A stretch of DNA of 64,000 nt from Chrysophaeum taylorii. Its lineage: Eukaryota > Sar > Pelagophyceae > Pelagomonadales > Pelagomonadaceae. The DNA lies in contig JAQMWT010000427.1 of NCBI GenBank assembly GCA_029834535.1, forward strand, positions 93,936 through 157,935, read 5' to 3'. The notes under the pieces were generated by a model. The model was not told where the DNA came from. It did no database searches and saw only the letters and a list, made by a program, of their open reading frames with translations. Positions 47,804 through 56,285 of the stretch are shown here, one piece after another. Position numbers and translations under genes: made by a program. Every line of letters begins with the position of its first letter. Positions within the stretch are counted from its first letter, which is position 1.

Positions 47804-50590
47804 TCCGGCATCATCACGAGGGTGGCGAAAGTTGTGGAGAGGAGGCCAGTGCGGAGGGAGTTAGTACTAACGCAACCTCCACATCGCTCACCGTCACAAG
47901 ACGAGACGTCAGAACTGATCATATATAATCGACGATCTGTAGATATTGCGCAATGTTCCGGCCAGCAACGAGAGGCGTTGTTAAGGGTGCCTCCATGATA
48001 CTGCCAGGCCCGGCGATGCGCATGTGTGGCTTCAGATTATGATGCTCCCAATGTTTTTTCGACCGTGTCTCACGCGCCTCGTCCTTATCGTATAATCGGC
48101 TGTAATGGTCTTCGACCCGAAGTTGCAACCTTCAGGATATCATTTGTGACAACGGCAGCATCCAGTTTGGGGGATTCTCGCCGAAGTATCCAGTCGATTG
48201 CTTCGTCAACCTTGATCTGGTCAAATACGTTTTCACTCGCCAGCTCCATTCGGTTGAAATCAAGGTTTCTCGCGGCTTTATGATTGTAGGATTTTTTTTC
48301 CGGGAGTCGGCGAGGTAAGTCACCGAGGACAGCACTGACAATAACATTCTTGCATGTCAAGCAGCCTCTGGCGCACATCAGTTTCATTGCCTGGGGACGA
48401 TGAGAGCTTAAAAAAAAGCTTCATCTTGATGACGGATGCACAAAGACCTTCGCGATAGTCTGGTATAAAAATTGCAAGGGTAGATTCGCGACTTGGACTG
48501 AAGACTTGGCGAGCGCTTCGTCAATGTCAAGCTGGCTGACCAAAGCATAGACGGTATAGACGAATCAAAACTGCGCGATGACCAAGCCAGCCACGAATCT
48601 GCCTTTTGACAGTGCCCTCGGCATCGCCAGCCAGCTCAAGCTTGAGAAAATGCAATATAGATGGTAGATCCGTCAGAAAGTGGCGAAGCACTCGAGTCTC
48701 GGATACGCCAAAACGAACCTCGAAGAGGTACCCAAGCTCCTCCACTCACTACCAATGCAAAGGCGTCGCATTCCGCGTACGCGCTTGGGCGATTGCGAGA
48801 AGTAGGAATATATAGGTGGCCTTATTTTCAACGTGGATCTTGGACATGTAGTTAGCTACCCTCAGCGGCGTCATTTCCCGCCGCCTTGGCCAGATTGCAC
48901 ACATGCACATGATCGTGGAAGAGTTCAGCCGTCACCTCGCCGTAGCCATCCACAGGATCATTGATGAGAGACTTGACGCTGCTCGGCCCGGTGCCGTTGT
49001 AGACGAACTCGCCATTGAAGGAAAAGACGTGGATCTGCTCTGCAATGCCCTGACCATGCCCAGGAAATTTACTCATCTTGAAGCGAGAGTTGTCGACTCA
49101 CCAGGGCGCTGCTCTTCGGAAAGGCTGATGCCTTAGTTTTCGGCGGTCTCACACAGAAGATTGAAGCACACCAAAGCGCCGGCTTCAGGCGACTAGCATC
49201 CGTCAAAGTTCGTGTAGTCGCCGGTACCCTATGGCCTTGATTTCAAGATGCAGCACAGCCGGCGTGCCAAGGGCATTGACGCGAACTGTATCAATTCAAA
49301 CTGCCGGCCTAGTATGGTCACCTTGTCTGCCTTGAGAGTCTCATGCGGCGATGTCGCACGATGAAATTGCAAGCCTGGAGGGATGAAGTTCGTAATTTGC
49401 CTCTGGCCGACCTGCGCGATGACCTCGACTATTTGGCTGCTGCCTTACGTGAATGCTACCGTTGACCGACTTCAGCATTGCTCTCATTTAGGAACAAGCG
49501 CCTCATTTTTATCGACAAAAAGGAATGCTTTTACTTAAAACCCTGTGAATGACCGCGCGAAAAATATTACACATGGCGTCGACTTCAAGCCTCTGCGCAT
49601 TGCAGCGACCCCAACATCAGTGGTCTGCTACGACGCTGCTTCAGTCTACGCCACCATACAGCGGCGATGTAACTCGGAATCACTGAAGCGAGATTTCAAG
49701 GCCTTCCAAAATTGTGCTCTACTGTACAGCGCGTGGATGGCCGAAGTTGCAGATTGTGACGAGTTTCGGATCCGACGTGATTTTGGGCTCTGGCCATCGA
49801 GACCATGGACGCCATCATGTTCAGAGCAGACGGTGAAAAAGAGCCTGCTGCTAAGTTGAACGCCGATCATGGCCTCACCCTTCGTTCTAGTTATATTCAC
49901 CCTTCTCGATGAGCTTCTCGATCATTTTTTTATTCTTACAAACGTTTTTTATTAAACAGCATCATGCCGCACATGCTCCTTCTTTATCCCCATCTTCGTA
50001 CTTGACATCTTGCACATCGAACATCTTCTTCCATGAGCCTCCTTGCACACTCAAATCTCCTCGTCGATGACAAGGCGCCTCCCATGTAGTTTGTTTTTCT
50101 CTCTTTTCCCGAGATGAGTCTCTTTGAGAGATAAAAAGTTCTATCTAGGGTTTTCTTCCCATCCTAGCTATCCTAGTTTAGACACATTCACACACTCAAA
50201 CCAGAAAGCACTCTGCTCTACACCGTGCTTCTCTTCGTGTCGTTAGAGACAGGACGTTAATACATTAAGAGCAGCACGACCACAGCCCAATTTTCTTTCT
50301 ACCAGAGGACATAGAGATTTTGCTGCCTCTTAATTCCGCCAGATTTATAAAGATTTTAGCTCTTGGAAAGCGGGCTACTTACTTACGCCTCGGTTTTTTC
50401 TGCTGCACTGATTTTACTGTCTTTAAATGTCGACTGCTAAGAGGGGGGGGGGGTGTGTGGGGAGCTGATTTTACTGTCTCTTCTCCGTATCGGCCACCCT
50501 CGTGGTGGTAGATTCAAATCACTTTGTTTGAAGTGAATACGTTGAAGTGAAGTGAAGTGAACTTCCTGACGTGAGTGGGGGTTTAGTGAA
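47804..50590. pseudogene. Long region with relic fragments only
   Basis: Fragments with some coding look occur on the minus strand at about 48860-49075 (IHVFSFNGEFVYNGTGPSSV) and 48090-48380 (ESPKLDAAVVTNDILKVATS), and on the plus strand at 49545-49860 (YDAASVYATIQRRCNSESLK). None starts or ends cleanly or matches a family I recognise. The composition is lower in GC. Near 50420-50450, inverted tail sequence of the non-LTR element is present. Confidence 0.3.
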
Positions 50591-50610
50591 TGAATGAATT
50601 CCCAACGTCA
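50510..50610 (-). mobile_element. Solo end of a hAT element
   Basis: Carries TGAAGTGAAGTGAAGTGAAC repeats and ends in GAATTCCCAACG, like the right end of the hAT element at 35834-38691. No partner end is seen. It lies about 95 bp before the next gene's ATG. Confidence 0.5.
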
Positions 50611-50701
50611 TCAAGTCTCCCTGCGATTATTAATAATAACCCGCCGTCAAGTTCAAGGCAGGATTTTCTCGAAAGAAGGGAAGCGTCGACTAGAGAAGAA
50701 G

Positions 50702-51925
50702 ATGTGGCCAATGACATCAGGCGGGAAGCAGTACGATCTCACGATCTACGGAGCCACAGGATTCACGGGTCGGCTCGCTGCGCGGTACGTCGCGCGGACG
50801 TACGGAACCTCAATCCGTTGGGCCGTCGCCGGGCGGTCGAAGGGTAAGCTCGAGAAGCTCCAGAGCGAGCTGGGAGGCGCGCCGGCAGTGGTGGTGGCTG
50901 ACGGCGACGACATGGCGGCCTTGAAAGAGATGGTGTCTGTGACGTCGGCCGTGGCGGCCTGCGCAGGGCCCTTCGCGCGATACGGAAGCAAGCTCGTAGC
51001 AGCGTGCGCGGAGCTTGGCACGGACTACGCCGACATAACGGGCGAGTCGGACTGGGTGCGCGAGATGATCACCGCCTACGACGACGCTGCGAGGGCGAGC
51101 GGGGCGCGCATTGTCCATTTTTGCGGCCACGACTGCGTCCCGTGGGATCTATCGACGTTGATGCTCGCTCGTCGCATTGAAAGTAAAGGTGACGCGCTGA
51201 AGAAAGTCGAATTCTACGACGAGCTGCGGTCGCTTCCCTCGGGGGGGACGCTCGAAACGGCCTTTGGCATTCTCGCGGGCCGAGCCCGGGCCAAAACAGC
51301 CTTCGACCCATTGCTGCGTCACGAAGGCGCGAAAGCGACGCATAAAACGATCGCCCGGAACGTCAACGCGCTCGATTTTAGCAGCAAAGGACCCTTTGCC
51401 GCGCGATCCTTTTTCTTCATGGCTGGCGTCAACGCCAATTGCGTCAAGCGCAGCAACGCGCTCCTGGGGTATGGCGATCTCACGTATTCAGAAGGCCTCG
51501 CGTTCGCGTCCAAGTTTGCCGCTCTCGCAAATTTCCTGCAAGTTGCCGTCTTCAGTATGCTTGCTCTGCTCCCGCCCACGCGCTTCCTTCTCCGCAAGTT
51601 CGTCCTCCCCAAGCCCGGCGAGGGCCCCTCGGACGAGTTCATGGCATCCGGCTACCTTCGCGTGACGGGCGTCGCCGTCGGCCAACGAGGCACGACTGCC
51701 AAATCTCTCATGACCTTCTCCGTTGATCCCGGCTACTTGGACACGGCACGCCTCGTCGTCGAGTCCGCCCTCGCCTTGTCGCTCGACGCCGAAAAGCTCA
51801 AGCACGTGCCTGGGGGGGTCTACACGCCTGCCGCCTGCCAGGGCACGGTACTCCTCGACCGTATCTGTAAGACGGGCACCACCTTTACCTTCCTTGATGA
51901 AGGTGAGGGCGAAGCCAAGCTCTAG
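50702..51925 (+). CDS. SCCPDH: Saccharopine-dehydrogenase-like oxidoreductase
   Basis: The protein is 407 residues from the ATG at 50702. The frame is open upstream into a hAT end, and the first Rossmann strand follows the chosen start closely. Seen: YDLTIYGATGFTGRLAARYV (dinucleotide-binding G-x-x-G-x-x-G), WAVAGRSKGKLEKLQSELGG, VAACAGPFARYGSKLVAACA, YADITGESDWVREMI and GHDCVPWDLSTLM. Near residues 300-335 a hydrophobic stretch (ALANFLQVAVFSMLALLPP) may attach it to membranes or lipid droplets, as in animal SCCPDH. It is a member of the trans-acting enoyl reductase/SCCPDH group; the substrate is unknown. Confidence 0.88.
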   Translation: MWPMTSGGKQYDLTIYGATGFTGRLAARYVARTYGTSIRWAVAGRSKGKLEKLQSELGGAPAVVVADGDDMAALKEMVSVTSAVAACAGPFARYGSKLVAACAELGTDYADITGESDWVREMITAYDDAARASGARIVHFCGHDCVPWDLSTLMLARRIESKGDALKKVEFYDELRSLPSGGTLETAFGILAGRARAKTAFDPLLRHEGAKATHKTIARNVNALDFSSKGPFAARSFFFMAGVNANCVKRSNALLGYGDLTYSEGLAFASKFAALANFLQVAVFSMLALLPPTRFLLRKFVLPKPGEGPSDEFMASGYLRVTGVAVGQRGTTAKSLMTFSVDPGYLDTARLVVESALALSLDAEKLKHVPGGVYTPAACQGTVLLDRICKTGTTFTFLDEGEGEAKL

Positions 51926-52409
51926 AGCCGAGGAACTTTATCATCGTCGACCAAGGAACTCGATCATCGACCGTCGTGCGACCCCACGCACGCGCTCTTC
52001 CACCCCGCGCCCTTTACTACGAGAGACGTGCCCTTTCTGCGCGCCACGGGCACCTCCTTGAATGAACAGTTTGGTTGTCATACCCCCCCCCGGAGCGAGG
52101 GCGAATTCGTCTTGGTGGTCTAATTATGGACTGTGCTCCGCTCGCTCGAAGCACACTTAGCTGGGTGGCGCTCTCGGGAGGTCGACCGCCGTGTATATTC
52201 TAGCCGGACGACGCGAGGCGGCGGCGGGCCTCGTTGCTATTCCCGTCGTCAACGAATCCACGCTGGTGGGTCCACGGTCTGGCGCAAGAAAAGAATTGTC
52301 GACATAAACAGATCGATGAATACGCGGCAAAGGATTTCGCGAAGATCTCGCTCCTCACCTCCCTTCTCACGCCTCTTCGAAAGCCGTTTTGTTTTTTTTC
52401 GGGGAGGAA
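51926..52409. other. Intergenic region, no gene seen
   Basis: Downstream of the oxidoreductase up to the truncated retroelement copy. No clear coding or repeat structure. Confidence 0.3.
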
Positions 52410-53007
52410 GAATACCTCGCTCACGCCCGCGGCATCGACGCCATCATCCCCCAGCCGGGTACAGCACCACCGCCTGGCTTCTTGGGCCCTGTCGAACAGC
52501 GGCTACGTAGCTACGGCACCGTCGCCGGCCTCGTCTTTGGTGCCTTCGGTGAGGCCAGCGCGGCGTGCCACGCTCTCGCCCAAACATGCGCAGAGCGCAT
52601 CGCTGCGCGAACCTGGGTGACAAGCGGCTGCGCCAACTTCACAGAGGCAAAGGCGGCCCAAACTCGCCGCATCTACCGTGAGTGGGGGATCGCCAACGCA
52701 TTAGGCCGGGCTCGCTGTGCCCTCACCGCCCTCACCCATGTCGCCGCCTCGGGGAACCCCGCCCAGGCCGCCCGATCCCAGCAGGACGTCACCCTTCGTC
52801 GCACATATGTCCGGCGGCAGCATGCGTACGACCTACGGGCGGGGCCCGTCCTTTCTTCGCCTGCCCCACGCCTCGGCGATGACCCCGACTAGGTCCCGCG
52901 TACTTATCTCCGCCCGTCAGGCACATCCCTCATACCCCACAAACCCACCCACATCCTTCATGCTCCCCGCACGCACCCCCCCCTCTTAGCAGTCGACATT
53001 TAAAGAC
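52410..53007 (+). mobile_element. 5'-truncated copy of the non-LTR element
   Basis: This is about 97-98% identical to 40080-40675. It begins abruptly at GAATACCTCGC, as expected for a 5'-truncated retroposed copy. Its reading frame is intact to a stop at 52892 (FGAFGEASAACHALAQTCAE ... SSPAPRLGDDPD), showing that the source element had a longer, intact C-terminus than the copy at 40 kb. The tail TTAGCAGTCGACATTTAAAG is followed by ACAAACAAACTAACTAAC. A further tail fragment lies at 53036-53097. Confidence 0.75.
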
Positions 53008-53035
53008 AAACAAACTAACTAACAAACTAAATAAC

Positions 53036-53097
53036 TCACCCACATCCTTCATGCTCCCCACACACACCCCCCCCTCTTAGCAGTCGACATTTAAAAA
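53036..53097 (+). repeat. Extra copy of the non-LTR 3' tail
   Basis: CCCACATCCTTCATGCTCCC through CGACATTTAAAAACAAAC repeats the end of the neighbouring element. Confidence 0.75.
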
Positions 53098-53104
53098 CAA
53101 ACAA

Positions 53105-53425
53105 GTGCAGGCCAGTAAGTTCACCTAGTCCCAATCTCTAACCCCAGTAAATTCGGCGTAAACCCAATCTCTAACCCCAGTAAGTTCGGCGTAAACCCAC
53201 ACTCACCCCACTCTCCTGCGAGCTCGTCGCTCTCACCCCCGCCAATCAAAGCTGCTTTGATCCGCACACGCCGCCAAGCTTTGAGTTTACTCTAAAAGCC
53301 CCAGTAAGTTCACACTTGGTCTCAGTAAGTTCACCTGGTCACTAAGTTCTTCTAGTCCCAATCTCTAACCTCAGTAAGTTCACCTGGTTCCAGTAAGTTC
53401 ACCTGGTCCCAGTAAGTTCACCTAC
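53105..53425 (+). repeat. Minisatellite of CAGTAAGTTCACCTGGTCC-type units
   Basis: At least eight imperfect copies of AGTAAGTTCACCTGGT or AGTAAGTTCGGCGTAAACCC, alternating with CCCAATCTCTAACC, surround a core (53225-53295) with AATCAAAGCTGCTTTGATCC that matches the inverted 29796-29860 region. Confidence 0.8.
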
Positions 53426-54012
53426 CGTGCGCGTGTAGACGCCGGGAGGGGGCTTATCGGTATTGCGCAGCACGTGTGGGGTAGGGTGGAGTCGTCGACT
53501 CAGAAGAGGATATCCTCGGGGTTGCCAATCGACAGAGAGCCACGTAGAGCTGGACGTGGCAGAAGACGGGCTTGGGCAAGAGGACGCCGACCTCGCGGGG
53601 CGTCTGGCCCTGGCTCTTGGTGATCGTTTGGCGTCGGTGGGGCTTGAGGGATACAGGTTGGAGGAGCCTCGGTGACACGACACGATCGATCATGTATCTG
53701 GTACCGTTGCAGTGGCCGTGCGACGGGTCGAGGTTGCGAAGACTTTAAGCTCGCGATCAAAGTCAGCATGCCGTTGGTTGTCAGGGAGTTGAAAACTCGA
53801 CTGTAAAGAGCGAGGCGTCGGCTTCCGACCCAACCTAGTCGGCCGAAAAGAACTCCGACGCCTCGTCTTCGGGAAAAAAAGGCCGCGGTCATGCGCGCGT
53901 TGTCAGCATCGACAACATCGTTTCGACGGGGCGTGAGAATGGCGCGCTGAAAGAGCCGCCGCGGGTCGTGGAAATAGTCTGCGAGGTCGCCGTAGACGGC
54001 TTGGAGGATCAC
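53420..54012 (-). pseudogene. Helitron-type (Pif1-like) helicase, C-terminal relic
   Basis: Minus-strand pieces in two frames: YGDLADYFHDPRRLFQRAIL followed by TPRRNDVVDADNA (about 53890-54000), NLDPSHGHCNGTRYMIDRVV (about 53690-53740), then QTITKSQGQTPREVGVLLPK and PVFCHVQLYVALCRLATP (about 53520-53620). The last is the hallmark T-I-x-K-S-Q-G-Q-T...L-P-x-P-V-F-x-H-x-Q-L-Y-V-A-x-S-R motif of Helitron helicases. Frames are broken and the N-terminal Rep and helicase core are missing. Confidence 0.75.
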
Positions 54013-54132
54013 TGTCTGGCTCTCGCGCCTACCTGATCCTTACTCTCGCGCCTATCTGATCCTTACCCTAAATCGAGGGACAAACAACAGACAGACAGAC
54101 AGACAGACAAACATCTGTCGATTAGTAGTTAG

Positions 54133-54569
54133 CAAAAGGGAGGGTATGAATGCCGGTCCTGGTGTGCGCGAGTGCCCGGGGCTATATATACCCCTGTGCT
54201 TCCCCATCATAGTAAAACGTGAACATCTTGGGCGAGTCAAGCATGTATGTGTATGCGAGGCGATGGGGACCCAGCAGACGACGACGCCATCTGCTTAAGA
54301 TGAACATCTGTGTCGGAGATGAACACCCGTTCCTGGTAAGTGAAAGCGCCCAGATGAGGGGGGTCTAGTGTTTGTGCTAGACGATGGGGCTCCAGCAGTT
54401 GGCGACGGCAACTGCTTCGTAGACACTCACACACTCCTTGCGGCGCAGCGGTGGAACGGATTCGAACGCGCGATCCACCTCGAGCGCTTTAAGGGCCTAT
54501 AACCAAAAGGGAGGGTATGAATGCCGGTCCTAGTGTGCGCGAGTGCCCGGGGCTATATATACCCCTGTG
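54133..54569 (-). mobile_element. TRIM-like miniature LTR element, copy C (complete)
   Basis: The element is 437 bp with two 66-bp direct terminal repeats (54133-54198 and 54504-54569) that differ at one base. It is flanked by a perfect 5-bp duplication GTTAG (54128-54132 and 54570-54574). On the minus strand the 5' repeat is followed by GGTTATAGGCCC (54504-54493), a variant of the tRNA-Met anticodon-arm primer site. The 3' repeat is preceded by a purine run (GATGGGGAAG). The repeats contain TATATATA, a likely promoter. The internal 305 bp has no coding capacity. Confidence 0.85.
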
Positions 54570-54574
54570 GTTAG

Positions 54575-54962
54575 GACTAAATAACTAACTAGAGGCCAGC
54601 CGAATGCATGGGGCGTAGGCTACTCCCAGCGCCATATGGAGTAGGGTCACCGGGCGATGAGACGGGGGCTGACCGCTCCCTCGACTCGTCCTGCCGAAGA
54701 ACCTGGCCGGCGAGGGCTACTACGGAACTGGAACCGAAACTCGTCTCTACGTGACTCCGGCGGAGTACCTCCTGGTGCGCCTCCAAACGTCCCCGCGAGT
54801 CCCCACAGTTCACGTATGGCCGTAGTCTCAACTAGGCACACGGCCAGTTCCAAATACCCCCAGCGACCTGGTACTCCCTCGCTAAAAACCGTGACAACTG
54901 GCGACAATAAATCAACTCGTCCTCAATCCCCCTTTCTACTCCCAGGATATCGATGGCGAGTT
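54575..54962. other. Flank of the Gypsy element, relic sequence
   Basis: No gene is seen. This is the pre-insertion sequence interrupted by the Gypsy element; it resumes at 60393. Confidence 0.3.
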
Positions 54963-54967
54963 CCAAC

Positions 54968-55302
54968 TGTGGCGGCAACTCCCGCCTCCTAAGGCTTACC
55001 CCTCTTCTAGGGCCCCCCTCATCAGGGGCACCCTACTCCGTTCCGATGATGTCAGAGTTTTCTCTGACATAATCTTCCTTTTCCGTGACATGTGTCACCC
55101 TGATTTCTGATTTCGATTATCTTTGATCATAAAGCAACAGCCGATCCTCAAGTTGAGAGGACCAGGCGCAGGAGTTGTTTGTGGTCGCGTGGCGGGAGAA
55201 CGGCCATCCTCGTCCAGTGATCCCACCAAGGGCACGGACGCGATCGGCGAGCCAGGATTCGAAGGCACGCCAGGTAGCCCCTAAAATTCTCCTTACGCCA
55301 CA
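54968..55302 (+). repeat. 5' LTR of the Gypsy element
   Basis: 335 bp, TGTGGCGGCAACTCC to CTTACGCCACA. It includes the inverted repeats AGGGCCCCCCTCATCAGGGG and TGTCAGAGTTTTCTCTGACA, possibly the polyadenylation or regulatory hairpins. Confidence 0.95.
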
Positions 55303-55337
55303 GGTGGTAACAGTATAAGCTGCGTCTATCGCGGCTC

Positions 55338-56285
55338 GTGATGATCCTAAATTATTTACCCTACGCGGAATGGTCGTCGTCGATGTGTGTCGCGTCGCCA
55401 CCCTGCGTACACTCCGCTCTGTGCAACTTGACTTCCAGAGATGTTGGGAAGGGAGTTACCGCTACCCACTGGACGATGAAATTATGCAAGATGGCTGGTT
55501 TCTTCATGTGGTTGATAGAGCAGGAGGCTTCGATTATTTCTTACGTTGCACGTTTGCACCCGTACGTATACGTCGTCAATTTTTACGACATAACTCCCAG
55601 TTTGATGAGCTGTCGCGTGCGATTGTTGGTTTCCAGCCATCCGCTCCATTTGCGTGCAGTTCCAAAGACTTGCAAGAATATGCAACAGAAGTTCGCCGCA
55701 GCACTTGGTTACGCCGACGAACGACATTTACTTCAGATGAACAATTTAGGATCATCACGAGCCGCGATAGACGCAGCTTATACTGTTACGCGTGTCCCGC
55801 TTCGCGTAGGACCGCACCGTTCCGATTACAGATCTCTGAATCTGGAAATGACTTCGGAGTTGCTGACAATGCCCCCTGATTTTGAGTGGGCCGGCTTCTC
55901 CAGGACGACCTCGTTGAAACACTTGGCGTCCGTCGTGCCACCTGACACGATGGCCTTATTAATGCTCGATCTGCACAACTCTGTGACCAAGGAATTTCAC
56001 CTGAGCGGCGAAGCTTTGCCGTCAGCGTTGAGTCCTGCAGACCGACCGTTTGATTATTATTTACAAATTGATGAAACCACCCTTCGTCACGTACAAGTTC
56101 CGCTGTTAAACACGCGCACACGTGTCATAAGATGGGTGTCGACTGATGATCTTCAAGATCACACCAAATGGAAACCTCCAGAGGTACCGTTGATTCCGCC
56201 TGCAACAGATGAGCCGGGGACGTCTCATGCTTCTTCTGCTGGGCCCCCCCCGACAACCAAATTTAGACGTTCCGCCAGATCCTGA
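55338..56285 (+). CDS. Gypsy ORF1 remnant (gag/protease position)
   Basis: An open frame of up to 315 residues precedes pol and overlaps it by 77 nt in a frame that would require a +1 shift to enter pol, as in Ty3. The first part is not convincing, but the C-terminal half is protein-like (MTSELLTMPPDFEWAGF, VPPDTMALLMLDLHNSVTKE, FDYYLQIDETTLRHVQVPLL). No CCHC zinc knuckle or D-T/S-G protease motif is visible. The true start is unclear because 55307-55353 is an inverted copy of 55743-55789, so the 5' end has been rearranged. Confidence 0.45.
   Translation: MMILNYLPYAEWSSSMCVASPPCVHSALCNLTSRDVGKGVTATHWTMKLCKMAGFFMWLIEQEASIISYVARLHPYVYVVNFYDITPSLMSCRVRLLVSSHPLHLRAVPKTCKNMQQKFAAALGYADERHLLQMNNLGSSRAAIDAAYTVTRVPLRVGPHRSDYRSLNLEMTSELLTMPPDFEWAGFSRTTSLKHLASVVPPDTMALLMLDLHNSVTKEFHLSGEALPSALSPADRPFDYYLQIDETTLRHVQVPLLNTRTRVIRWVSTDDLQDHTKWKPPEVPLIPPATDEPGTSHASSAGPPPTTKFRRSARS

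Noticed and set aside
53105-53425. Spaced repeats that might suggest a CRISPR array
   Set aside because: Units are imperfect, spacing is irregular and the host is a eukaryote; this is a minisatellite next to a Helitron relic.
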